From: Mytilus galloprovincialis
Lineage: Eukaryota; Mollusca; Bivalvia; Mytilida; Mytilidae
Reading direction: 5' to 3'
Assembly (NCBI RefSeq): GCF_965363235.1
Contig: NC_134850.1
Location: 45,442,602-45,506,601 of the forward strand
Length of the DNA: 64,000 bases
Shown one piece after another: positions 11,330-22,500 of the stretch (its first letter is position 1; each line of letters begins with the position of its first letter). A program made the position numbers and the translations under genes. The notes under the pieces were generated by a model. That model was not told the DNA's origin. It made no database searches and saw nothing but the letters and a program-made list of their open reading frames with translations.

Positions 11330-11560
11330 TATGTTACGTAGTGGACATTTTGATGAGTGTCGTAGTGGACAAAACCGTTTCGATCGTAGGGGACAAAAAC
11401 TTACGGTTTCGTAGTTAACATCGACCCTATTCTATGTTTATAGCATACTGAAAATCACATGAAACTAACCCTTGTTATTTGTTTTGCACGAATATAATTG
11501 AAAAAATACAAAATCTCCAATACTTGTTTCGTAGGTGACCGTTTTGTAGTGGACATATTT
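11330..11560. repeat. Cluster of short CGTAGTGGACAAA-like motifs
   Basis: Variants of cgtag(t/g)ggacaaa start near 11336, 11361, 11385, 11408 (partial), 11530 and 11545. Another forms the palindrome at the CACTA insertion site (7780-7787 plus 11143-11167). They lie inside the large inverted-repeat element and could be its internal protein-binding repeats. No function can be shown from sequence alone. Confidence 0.5.
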
Positions 11561-12230
11561 ACATGTTTTATTTGTTTCCCCAATCCCTATATTGCAATTG
11601 TAACAAGAATGATTCTATTCATCAAAGCACGTACTAACCTGTACACTGATATTGTTTTCATAATTTTAAAACCAGATACTGAAGGAGAATTAAACCGTTT
11701 CTTAATGGACATTATCAAAAATACGGTATCACTCTGATCCATTTGATGTGCTCTTTTTTGCCAAGATTCAAACTGCCGTTATAAAAGCATGACTTCTTTT
11801 GTAAGACCCTTATGTTTATATCTCTTGCAAACATTGAGAATGAATGTTGAATAGGGCGTGTAGGGACATGCCATTTTGGTTATTTTGAATCATTCAGGAG
11901 TCAAGATCTTATTAGTCCCTCTAAAAATAGTATGTTTCTTTGCTAATGATAAAAATTTAATGTTAAATCTAATTCCATGTACTGACTGCACAAAAAATCA
12001 CTTGTAAAGATCAAACATATTTTTTTTTTAAAGTGGCTTGGACAAGAAATCACGGTTTTGTTGAAAAACGCTCATAAATGGAGATAAATAAGTAAATTTG
12101 TCTTCTTTTTAACCTGTTAGTTTCTTCATTTATTTTAATTTTCCGTTAATGTCATCAATTAACTGACATTTGCATTGTAACACACAAAAAACCATTGAAA
12201 TGCTGAAAGACACATTTATTATTTTTTCAG
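11561..12230. other. Interior of the large inverted-repeat element, no gene recognised
   Basis: AT-rich sequence. The 79-codon frame at 11498-11737 has no recognisable transposase motif and no counterpart elsewhere in the window. Confidence 0.35.
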
Positions 12231-12507
12231 TTCCTATTATCCGATAAAGAAATAACGATTACCAAACAAGAAAAAATCCATAGACTTACGATTATCATCC
12301 CGAATTTTTCAACGGCAATTTTCAAAGCGCTTAGACAATTCCAGGGCATCGTTACGATTCAAATATGATGTAATGGTATAGAAAAATCTTGCAGCTGAGT
12401 AACTATTGACAAAAACATGCTACAATTGAGAAAATGACTTTAAAGATTTTACCTATATCTGCCGTCGCCTTATTGGGATAATCGTAATTCCAGTTACGAT
12501 TATCTCT

Positions 12508-12511
12508 TTAA
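12508..12511 (+). repeat. TTAA target duplication, left
   Basis: TTAA precedes CCCTTTCCC and is matched by TTAA at 14060-14063. With one copy removed, the right arm of the large element becomes continuous and matches its left arm (GGTATTAAAGAG), which confirms the insertion. Confidence 0.75.
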
Positions 12512-14059
12512 CCCTTTCCCTCTCAGGCATTTTAGACCCTTACTTATCGAAAATACATTATCAAGGTTTAAATGAAAACTGCATTCGCATCAATGGTCAT
12601 AAACATGCCATGTTGGGCTCAAATGACAGATAATTGGTAAAATATTTCAAAAGATAATTCGTCATTTTTTGGTCAAGTGGTATATTTCCAAAAGTCACGT
12701 GACTGTTGGAGAAAAAGTGAAAAAATTCGAAATCCTTGGGCAAAACGTCGTGCAGAGACATATTGTTGCCCTTGTAGGGTCGGGTTTTGGTGGAAACACA
12801 ATGCCTCGAGTCTGTTGAAGACATATAAGTTATCATATTGGTATAAAAAGACGCATAACGTGCTATAGGCCTTGAAATATAGATGTCCTTAACATTCAAA
12901 ATAACTGATTTTAGACGCTCATTTTGTCCAATTTCAAACTTGGACCCTAGTTATTTGTCTAATTCGTTTTCAATTAATCAGCAACCTAAATTTTTACAAG
13001 GGAAAATTCATTGAATTACCAATGCTTGATTAGGTACACCCTAGACAGAGCCCAAAGGAGCAAAGGGGGTAAAAAGGGGGGGCAATTTGGCACACACATT
13101 CTTTTAAAAACATTTCGTAGTTTTTCTTTTCGAAATGGAAAGTAAAGTTAAGTTAAGTTACATTTAATGTAGGAATTTTTTTTTCCAACCCTAGCAATGG
13201 AATTCGAACACTCAATCTTAGCGCCTTGGGATAGCTCAGCGTACCCCTGCGCCACTGGCATTGTCAAGAATTTATTGCAATTTGAGTACTCAAGTCTTCT
13301 GAAGAAATTAAAAAATGATAATAATATAAAGATCCTCACCCAGTTTGTTTTCTTTTAGAAATTATGTGTGCAGATGATAAAATTTTGTGGCCAAATGCAT
13401 GATTTTTACGCAAATATAGGAGGAATCCACTCTTTAAAATGTCATTTTTGCATTAAAATATACATGTTCCTTTATTCAAACAAAAGTGTTTTCAACTTTA
13501 TCATACCTCAACACTTACGAAACCATGTTTTTTTTTACATCTATTTCAACTCTGAAAAAACATTTCAGAATATTTTAGTGGTTTTTGTCTCTTTTCCCAT
13601 AATATCTTTAAGAAATGAATTCGGATTTTTAGCGCATTTCAATTTGTGATTGCGTTGTAACACTAAAAATTACATTTTCAACTAGTGTACAAATTAGAAC
13701 TATTAGTTTAATATTATTCTTCATAAACTCACTGCATAGTTAGTGAAAAAAGTCATAAATCCTCTTAAAATAGCAGTTTTCTTTGCACTTCTTTTTGAGA
13801 TTATTCCTCAAAATTCGAAGAAAAAAAATGGTTTTTACAGAAAAAATACACATCAGTTAGGGGCGACCTGACTATAAAGTAATAACTCTAGAAGTTTGAT
13901 GCACATTAAATCACATTGCTGGTTATCTGAGTAACTGAGTAATTTGAGCCCTTAGCCACATCTGTACGTCAGCAAAAGGCGATGGAACAAGTCTAAATGC
14001 CCCAAAAAAGTCTTGAAATTGGCTTCACCGGTAAGCTGTACCGTGTGAAAGGGAAAGGG
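12512..14059. mobile_element. piggyBac-like non-autonomous element
   Basis: This 1548-bp insert is flanked by TTAA. Its ends are CCCTTTCCCTCTCA on the left and the reverse complement of CCCTTTCCCTTTCA on the right: 14 bases with one mismatch. TTAA target choice and termini starting CCC are the piggyBac signature. No transposase can be read; the open frames at 12597-12899 and 13368-13649 show no family motif. It landed in the right arm of the 6489-14069 element, and that arm gives an independent view of the empty site. Confidence 0.75.
13190..13262 (-). repeat. tRNA-like segment with Pol III A and B boxes (SINE head or decayed tRNA)
   Basis: On the minus strand the sequence contains TGGCGCAGGGGTA, close to the eukaryotic A box (TGGCGCAGNGG), and about 35 bases later TGTTCGAATTCC, close to the B box (GGTTCGAANNCC). 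An A-rich run follows near 13175. A full cloverleaf was not traced, so this is more likely the head of a short interspersed element than a working tRNA. Confidence 0.45.
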
Positions 14060-14063
14060 TTAA
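14060..14063 (+). repeat. TTAA target duplication, right
   Basis: This is the right-hand partner of the TTAA at 12508-12511. The remaining bases TACCAGTG complete the terminus of the older, larger element. Confidence 0.75.
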
Positions 14064-14079
14064 TACCAGTGAAAATACC

Positions 14080-14640
14080 GAGCTCCAAGGATATTCAAAT
14101 CGGAAAGTCCCCTAACAAATGGAAAAAATTAAAAGCTCAAATACTTTAAACTAATGAAAAACAACTATGAATGATTAAATGGTTGGTACACGAAAAGTTA
14201 TCATAAATGATGCAATCTGTATTTAAACTATTATATGATATCCTTATGAATAGTTGATCTTAGAGATTTTGACTGTTAACATTTAGTTCTTATAGAACTT
14301 TCATACCTTTAGATGAATGGAATGATACGAACGAACGTGGCGGGGAGCATGTATTACAGTCCAACGATTACATGACTAGTCTATGTTTTATCAGATAAAA
14401 AAGCATTTTTGTCTAAAACAAATTTATCTTTTTATAATATGACATGTCCGTATTCGGGTGTGGCCTACTCCCAAATTCGCACTCGAGGTTTAATTATATT
14501 TCATCATATAACAGATTTAATTTTCGGTCATTAACATTAACACTCCAACTTCAAAATGTACATAAAACCATATGAACAATCTAGCACTATATGCATTCTA
14601 ATACTGATGATTAAACAGAAAATATTTAAAACACAATTTC
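14080..14640. other. Intergenic, nothing recognised
   Basis: AT-rich sequence without a repeat match inside the window and without a plausible exon. Confidence 0.35.
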
Positions 14641-14745
14641 GCTAGTTATAAAACCAGGTTCAATCCACCATCTTGTCAGTACCACGACTTCCCTTTTTGA
14701 ATTCTCCTCGGAGTTCAGTAGTTTTGTGATTTTATGTAATATACG
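14640..14745 (+). repeat. Fragment of the 'accaggttcaatccaccat' repeat family
   Basis: It shares 'gctagttataaaaccaggtt' and 'ctcggagttcagta' with the longer copy at 17290-17500, with an internal deletion. Confidence 0.55.
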
Positions 14746-14944
14746 CAGAAAGAAAGATTACACGTGTAAACTTAAAGACCTGTATCCCACTCTTTGTATG
14801 GACTGTCCACAAGGCGTTTTAAATTAACCGGTTTCACATTATCTACAGGGGATAGAAGTGATTACAAGACTTATAAAACGATCCATTTTGGGGGTTAACA
14901 TATTTAGAATACCACTAATCATCTATTGAATATTACAAAAAAGA

Positions 14945-15125
14945 TGGCGAAAGGTACAAAAAGAGGGACGAAAGATACCAAAGGGACAGTCAAACTCACA
15001 GATCGAAAATATACAGACAACTCCATGGCTACAAAAAAAAAAGACAAACAGACAAATAATAGTACACAAGACACAAATTGGAAAACTCAAGACTAAGCAA
15101 CACGAACCCCACCTAAATATGGGGG
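14945..15125 (+). repeat. Dispersed repeat ('agagggacgaaagatacca' family)
   Basis: The ordered words 'agagggacgaaagatacc', 'aagggacagtcaaactcaca', 'aaaagacaaacagacaaata' and 'aagcaacacgaaccccacct' match, from memory, a very common mussel repeat. Its reverse complement supplied the 80-bp insert at 6601-6680. Confidence 0.6.
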
Positions 15126-17065
15126 TAATCTCTTTAATTTAAATGTAATCTAAAACTAATTTCTCTCATTTTGTTTTGTTTAGATGTCCAATTTATTACC
15201 CTGTGTACTTTTCAAATATTGATAACATGCAATTGTTTTAGGAATGGAGCGAGTGATTTGGAACAAGCTTTAATTTATAGGAGAACTCCCTCTGAAGAAC
15301 TTTGTTTAGCAAATGTTCAGTTAATCGCCCGTTTTAAAATCCATGGTAACGTTGCTTTTATTGGCATATTCCACTTCAAAAACTTCCGTTTAGGCAACTT
15401 CAAAAACGTCCGTTTATGTTCTGTTAGGCATTTGGGCTAGTGTTATGATAGGGTATGTAATCTACGGTAAGTGTTTAGGTTTGGTTTTGATTTAGGTTGT
15501 TAAACTATTCAAAACATTAACTATAACTCATGACAATAGATTCTGTTAACAAATGTTTTCGATTAAATTACCGGTCGGTTTAACCATGGTTAACCGTATT
15601 TCCCAATTGGTCACAATATGAATTAGCCACTTTGTCGCTTCTGTTTGAATGTTAGATCCAACAGATACCATCTGCTCACTAACTAGTGTCTTTGCATGAT
15701 TGATATAATAAGTTTTTCAATTGGAATGGATGGATGTTGTTAAAGTAGGTTATCAATCAACCGATGAATTAAGTCGGTCTTACAGAATTGTACTGTTACA
15801 TTCAAATTTCTAATGTGCGTTATGGGCAGTGCTACAGTATCGTGAGGGTAGGATTAGTGTTAGGGTTAAAGTTTTTAAATTATTGAAACATAAACTGTCA
15901 TCTTGATAATATATTTTAAGATTCTATAAAACTAAAAATGAAAACATCAAGAGTTTCACAAATAACAAGGGGTTATGGATAATAAACATTTTATAATTAC
16001 TTTTGTTTTTTTCATCTTTTTTTACATTGATGTTCAATTCAGATTTTCTTTTAAACAATTGTGATACAAGTAAGAGGAGTGAAAGAGGGATTTCTGATAT
16101 CCCGAATCCCACATTTTTGTATTGCAGTTCCCGTTATTTTTTCATCTTTTTTCCTAGATCCCCCTTTTTACAACTACATAGCACAGTACCACATGTTTAC
16201 CTCTTTTATCCCGCATCTCAAATTTGTGGCATCCCCTCCGTTGAAAATCCGACTAGCCATATCAAATTCTTATTTTGTCGTTTATATTTGAGCCAATTTT
16301 TATCTATTTGACAATACTATGAATGTTTTAAAAAATGTAAGAAATAATGGCCACTGGTCTGTATAAGTACCATCAACTATCACATCATTTGCTCTAGATT
16401 TTCACATCTATTTTTATAGTCTTACCGTTAGAATTTATTTCATTACGAAACTTGTGCTGCATTCTGTATCGACACCAATGTTATTTAATATTATTATTGT
16501 TTTATGTTATGTTATGTAATCAATATAGTTCTATCAATAATTATTTCCAAGAAGTGAAAAATACTTGTATATTTCAACAGCAATGAAATTGTAACATATT
16601 TTCATTTGTATACATTTATTTAAGAATACTTCATATTTCCTCAACTCGCATCGATTCTAAATTAAAAAATAAAAAAAAAATAATTCTGACATTTTCCCGA
16701 TTATTATTAGATATAATTTTCAAAATATTGTTATCATGTGAACCTAAACAATCAAAATGGCTGCTATCGATCCGGGTAAAATGTTTTGCATAAAGGGCCA
16801 ACCTTTGGTAAAATTCACGATAAATTCAAGCCCTCATGAATTATTTCGATTCTAATAGGACAAATACGGTAATTATGAAGTGCTCTTAACTGTTGACCCC
16901 CTACTGACCATAGAAGGTGAATAAAATCCATGTGTTGTGCCCATTAGTGAAGGCCGTATAGTGATCTGTAATTGTTTACGTCCTTTGATTTTGGATTGAT
17001 TTATATTCGACATCATCAATGATGTTTCGAGCATGATTTTTGTGCTCTAAGCATTGAACAAAGTT
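15126..17065. other. Intergenic, no gene recognised
   Basis: AT-rich sequence. The open frames at 15171-15440 and 16003-16311 lack domain motifs, paralogues and plausible splice context. Around 16345-16500 there is weak ordered similarity to 5940-6120. Confidence 0.35.
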
Positions 17066-17069
17066 TTAC

Positions 17070-17500
17070 GACTTCAACCCCAGGTGAAATCGTATAATAT
17101 AATCAAAATGAGGATGTTAATTTGATGTATGCCCTTTTGTGCTTCTTCGTTACATTTGTTGTTTTTATAGTGATTAAGATGATAACACAATGTTGACTGC
17201 TGTACCCCTATTTTTGACATTTTTATACCTATTGTGTCTGTTTGTTTTGTTCACGCATCGGTGACAATATAATGGAATTTGATGCGACTGTCATACAAGT
17301 GAGAGGTTTAGCTAGTTATAAAACCAGGTTCAATCCACCATTTTCTACATTTGAAAATGCCTGTACCAAGTCAGGAATATGACAGTTCTTGTCCATTCGT
17401 TTTTGATGCGTTTTGTTATTTGATTTTGCCATGTGATTATGGACTTTCCGAATTGATTTTCCTCTGAGTTCAGTATTTTTGAGATTTTACTTTTTTCATA
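17070..17500 (+). repeat. Dispersed repeat ('accaagtcaggaatatgaca' family), longest copy
   Basis: It runs from about 'gacttcaaccccaggtgaaat' (17069) through 'tattgtgtctgtttgttttg', 'gatgcgactgtcatacaagt', 'ataaaaccaggttcaatcca' and 'gtaccaagtcaggaatatga' to 'ctctgagttcagtatttttg'. Partial copies are at 6285-6480 and 14640-14745. No coding frame. Confidence 0.6.
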
Positions 17501-17914
17501 GAGGCAAAACATCTGTCAGCTGTGGCACCGGCCCAGTGTAAATGAGACGTAATCGTTATGGATTATGTGGCCCTTTAATTCGACAAATAATAATGTAAGA
17601 TACCAATCTACATCACATTCGTTAACGTCTGAAGTTAGCCTTTATAGCAAATGTAAACGTAATTTGTATCACGAAGATGCAGTTTGACTGTAATTGCGAC
17701 ATATTATGGTTTCTCATAAAAATCAGGCAGTTTTTTGTCTATCGTATCATCCAATAAACCGGGTAATCGGTCAATTTGGTAAAGGGAAATAATAATAATT
17801 AACTTAAAATTCAAGGACTTTCCGATTTAATTTTCCTTGGAGTTTTATTTTTTATTTGACTTTTTTAAGGACGTCCCTAAACAGTCGAAAAATTCTGTGT
17901 AATTAGATATAAGA

Positions 17915-18125
17915 TGATGTGGTATGAGTGCCAATGAGACAACTCTCCATCCGAGCCACAATTCATAAAAGTAAACCATTTTAGGTCACTGTACGGTCTT
18001 CAACACGGAGCCTTGGCTCATACCGAACAGCAAGCTATAAAGGGCCCCAAAAATTACTAGTGTATAATCATTCAAACGGGAAAACTAATGGTATAATCTA
18101 TATAAAAAACGAGAAACGAGATTTC
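17915..18125 (+). repeat. Dispersed repeat (GATGTGGTAT...CAATGAGACA family), copy 2
   Basis: It contains 'gatgatgtggtatgagtgcc', 'aatgagacaactctccatcc', 'acggtcttcaacacggagcc' and 'ataaagggccccaaaaatta', in the same order as 5600-5830. It ends about 145 bases beyond the stop codon of the middle secreted-protein gene. Confidence 0.65.
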
Positions 18126-18270
18126 AAATGATGTAATTTTTTTTCAAATGAGCAAGAATAAAGTGTTCAGTAATTATCTGAAATTGTATCCTTGGATATG
18201 TTAGTAGATTAAATGCTCCTTCTTTCTTCGTAAATAAACATATGTTATGTAGGTAAATATTGAGGCGAGT

Positions 18271-18659
18271 TCAGTATTCACACCATGAGGGACAAGTTGT
18301 TTTGGTACATAGAATTTCGGAGATACGGTTTGCATAATGATGGCAGTTATTTCCCCACCATCCATATGATCCATATTTTCTTTGATATTTATTTGTGCAG
18401 CGTTTTATACAGTCAACACTTAGAGAGCTATATCCAGCTGGTTTACTTTCACACTGGGTTGAGCACTTGTCAGATTCCGTTGATGATCCATAAGTATAGA
18501 TATCGCCGCTGTTTATTCTTTCAAAATAGTATCCCTTGTATTGGATCCATCGATGACTAAGAACTTTAGTGCCTCGCGATGGTGCATCTCGCTTTCCTTT
18601 CTTTGTCATGCAGAATAGTTTTGTTGTTCCAAAATAGTAAGGCTCTCCTCTAGAAGGAT
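18271..18659 (-). CDS. Terminal exon of secreted cysteine-rich protein, paralogue 2
   Basis: The exon follows acceptor TTGTAG on the minus strand and opens in the same phase as paralogue 1 (Asp codon completed by an upstream G). It encodes about 129 residues with no internal stop: DPSRGEPYYFGTT, KKGKRDAPSRG, HRWIQYKGYYFER, KPAGYSSLSVDCIKRC, NNCHHYANRISEILC and a CPSWCEY end. Compared with paralogues 1 and 3 there is one extra cysteine (TQCES) and Tyr replaces Phe in the NNCH block. The protein exon is intact, but the joining signal exon at 19479-19556 has no donor in the required phase. The gene may therefore be recently disabled, mis-assembled, or spliced to another upstream exon. Its 5' neighbour is a partial tandem copy (18.7-31.9 kb). 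Confidence 0.7.
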
Positions 18660-19478
18660 CTACAAGTTATAAAAGATTACGTAGGTTGTTTGTTTATATT
18701 TTTGTAGCACACACAATTTATCTTTTTAGAACCATAATCACATAAAGGTGCGTCAGATATTTTTGTATATAACATTGTATCATAAATGTGAAATGTAAAT
18801 GTCACGATCTGCAGATAGTCTTACATAACAAGCAATCTAAACGATGTTGCATTTTTTAAGTATACTTGTATATTGACCCTTGATTATGTTGCAAAAATAT
18901 AATGAAAAATATATATGCAACATGTTTACAAACTATTTAGAATTACTCATTATATCGTCTAATATCTAGATAGATCTAGGTAGCAACACACAACATTTAA
19001 GATATGGAACCAATGGTCATATCATATAAAGATAATGAGGTGTGGTATGATTGACACATAAATAGGAAACAGCAGTTTGCCTATATTTAGAAGACAAATC
19101 AAGGAGCGTTATTGGGTGCGTTGACAGGTTTACAACAGATTTAAAGCGTCTTATGCTATTTATGCCCCCATATATCATACGTTAAATTATACACAACTGT
19201 TTAAGCAAAACAGCAGGGTGTAATTCCCGAAGAAGTTTCATAGAAAGAACGCATGATTTAATTTTCTAAAATTCAAGTTAGGGAAGAGCTATATATTGAA
19301 TGAGTCTAATATTTTAAACAAATTAAATTCCTTTTAAACAAATCAAATTCCTTTTAAACGAAAAAAATACAATGTAAATATTGTCCAACTGTTCTCGTCG
19401 TCTTTTTACGATAAGTATCGACTCCATGGATAACTATGAGAAATGTTAGAACTAAATAACATATAGAAATATAATTAC

Positions 19479-19556
19479 CATTACATTTGTAACTTTTTTG
19501 CCCCACCACCAACCAGCAGAGCTAGTAACTAGTACTACTAATGTCAAGAAGATCAT
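19479..19556 (-). CDS. Signal-peptide exon of paralogue 2, splice phase doubtful
   Basis: After acceptor TTTTTTGCAG the exon starts directly with ATG and encodes MIFLTLVVLVTSSAGWWWGK, a hydrophobic signal ending in the Gly-Trp-Trp-Trp segment also seen in paralogue 1. Two donors are possible, GTAATG (exon end 19485) and GTAATT (exon end 19479). Both leave complete codons, whereas the exon at 18659 needs one extra base. A one-base indel just before the donor would explain this. Whether the ATG is the true start or follows an upstream coding exon is unclear, since paralogues 1 and 3 have no ATG here. Confidence 0.55.
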
Positions 19557-22500
19557 CTGCAAAAAATGTCATTAACAAATTAAAGTATATGTTGTGCGCA
19601 TACAATATAGTTTTACGCATCATGTACTGCTGATTTATTTTGTTGTAGAAAAAAATACAAAACTGTTATATATGAACACTTGTGTTATCGAATGAGTAAA
19701 GTCAAGCTATAGAATGTACATCTCCTAGTTGGGAAATATTTTACTTAGGAATAACATGATTTTTTAGAGTTCCAGTCAACAATTGTGTCGTGCCATTTTA
19801 TTCTTATTTAACGATTATCCCAATATATTAATATTCTAAAGTTAAAAATAAAATGTCATATCTTTGAATAAAAGAAATATGGATAAACGTCAATGAGACA
19901 GCAGCCCAACAAGAATAGTAAAATAATAGATATCTAGAGGGCAACATACAGTCTTTAAAAACATGTCTTAACAATATGTCAGCTGTATATATTTCAAGGG
20001 CTACAAAAAGTTGTGAATATAGTTAACATATCCGTAAGACAAACTTCATATTGGCATGTGCAGGAGAATCGATTGCAGTGGACGTTTGATTGTCGCTTGA
20101 TTTCGCTTTCTTTTATATATTAGCGAAGAAAGGTGTGTTCTCGCTTACATTTTTTTACAAGGAAATCCGTACAATTGTTTTTAAATGAATTCTAACCACA
20201 TTTTGGCAACATGCTTTATGACCTCAATAGATACTTCAGCTGTGGTTGTATTTCTATTTTTGTCCAAAAGTCGTCTAGAGATGAAGGTACAGTTTTTAAC
20301 AATGATATACATTAAGTTTTTGTATACAGTATATTAAAGAAAAAGAGACGAATAAAGAAATCTTATTCTCGTTTTTTTTTTTTATATCTGTCTGATTATA
20401 GGGTATGTAAATTATATAGAGATTTGTAAACTTGTTTACAGTAAAATAAAAGTAAAATGTAAAAAAAGAATATTTTCTACAAACTGATTTGATATTTCTC
20501 AGTTGAACCAGTAAATAGATTAATCGAAACCCTAAAATATCTGCGCTATTTTCACCACAATTCATTTTTATCATTCAACCTGCCTGGTTTTTTTTTTTTT
20601 TTTTTTTTTTAAAGTTGTACTTAAAAATGAAAAGTTATAGCAAATTAAGCAGGAAGATCCTGTTTTTTTATTACTATTCCTTGTTTGATAAAGTACAAGA
20701 AAATGAAGAAGGGATTGGAAAAAATCCAGATATACTTAAAAATATATTTAAACCCGGAAGATCTTGTGCATTAAGGAAGGATAACCTTAATGTTAGTTAA
20801 GTCGTTGTTGTTTTTCATTTTCAACTTTTGTCATGCTTTGTAACTCATTTGACTTTTTTTCTTATAAGAGGCAAGATCATACATGTAATTTTAAAACTGT
20901 ATATGTATTACATTAAAAGAATCTAAAAAATAAGTCTTTCTCTAAAGGTTCTAATTTCAAAATATTGTTATGTCATCACTTTTATTTTACTTTCATATTC
21001 GTTCTTCCCGATACATTTCATTGATAAAATATGGGAATATCCTTTTTCTCTTCAGAAATATACGTTTTAAAATGATTTTATATCATGCAATGTAATTATC
21101 TGTCCGATTTGATAAATGAAACGTATTATACACAGTTTGCTGTCAATGATATGTTACTGTTGTTTTAATGTGACAGCGAATACTGCCTGTATAAAAAGGA
21201 CATCAACGGTTTACTCAGTTAAGACGATCGTGTGAGGGCTGTATAGCCAGTCAAGGTCGTTAAAACTACCCTCATCAAATCAGCTTAGGATCTCTTGAAA
21301 GTATTTCAAAACATTTGAGTAAATGCTTCAAGTAGATAGTTTGCTGGATTGCTCTTTTTATTCATCAGTAGATTGATTGCAGTGTAATCAGTAGTGCCGG
21401 TTTACATGTTCATGTAGTTATGAGTCCAGGGTGGATTATTATAGCTCTCCTTTGTTGTCCTATCGAATTCTTTACGTTGGCTTTTCAAATATGTGTGAAC
21501 ACAATGCAAAGATTGTACGCCCAGCCTAGTTATAAAATCAAGGGGTGACAGTTGCTAATGTTGAACACATATTAAACAATTGATATTTCTCTATAAAAAT
21601 CAGGACAGCACTTAATAATAACATTAAATTATAATGGCTCTTACGCTACTTAAGGCGCTGAGACATTTCAATGGAGAAGTTTTTTTTTAATGTTAAAGCG
21701 ACCACGAAGAGAATGTTCCGTTCATTGGGTGACAATTTTCTTGAGTATGACGTGGGTGTGAGACAGCAGAATTTGTATATATTTTTTAACCGTTTAGGTT
21801 GGGGTTGTAATTTTTAAGCCAAGTGAGAAAAGAACTTTAAAAATTTCTACTTGAAAATTGACGCATTTTTTTTGGAGATAAACAATCAACTATGTTGTTA
21901 AATTGTCGTTTTGGTATATACACCTTTATAGCTGAATACATGTTTTTCCCGTGACAGAGGTTATCAAAAACATATTGTATTTTGTATCGAAATAATTGCT
22001 TTCGTAGAATCGTGTCATATTTCATGGAATAGCGGACAAAGGCTATATTCCAATCAATTTTGGTATCGACGCAATCTATAGTCACAATTCTAAAAACAAT
22101 TTTGATTTAGCTTTCCTATAAGCATTGCGCTTACAATAAGAATTATACTATATTATCTAATACTTCAGGATAAAAAAGATTCCTTATTGATCAATCTATT
22201 ATAATTCAATAGAAATATAACACAACTCACCATTAGAAATACTCAGTTGAGATCATTTGCTCTTGAAATCATTCCACGTGGTATCCTTCAATCATTTGAT
22301 CATCTCAATTTTCACGGGAATATGTTGATCAAGGTTAAGGTCAATGATTAAATTATAACCAACATCGAACAATAGATATTACAACTTCCGTCTTTAACTT
22401 ACATAATGATGACCGCCACAAAATTGACTAATTGTGAAAATCAATGTATTGCATTTATAATAACAAACCATAATTCATAAATATAATATGTATAATCTCC

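Larger units (their letters stand above)
6489..14069. mobile_element. Large terminal-inverted-repeat DNA transposon, interrupted by other elements
   Basis: The left end begins CACTGGTATTAAAGAGATAA. The right end is its reverse complement once the piggyBac-like insert at 12512-14059 is removed, finishing ...TTAATACCAGTG at about 14069. The inverted arms extend through 'tacgattatcccaata', 'ggcgacggcagat', 'gttactcagctgcaag' and 'tctaagcgctttgaaaa', which are at 6500-6800 on the left and 12310-12510 on the right in reverse. Without its inserts the element would be about 2.6 kb. No transposase is readable, and a target duplication is not clear. The superfamily is left open. Confidence 0.65.

Noticed and set aside
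15860..15880. Telomere-like 'gttagggtta' word
   Set aside because: A single short occurrence, not a tandem run.
5900..18125. Possible large duplication linking 5600-6480 to 16340-18125
   Set aside because: The three shared pieces occur in a different order and with different spacing, which fits independent copies of dispersed repeats better than one duplication.
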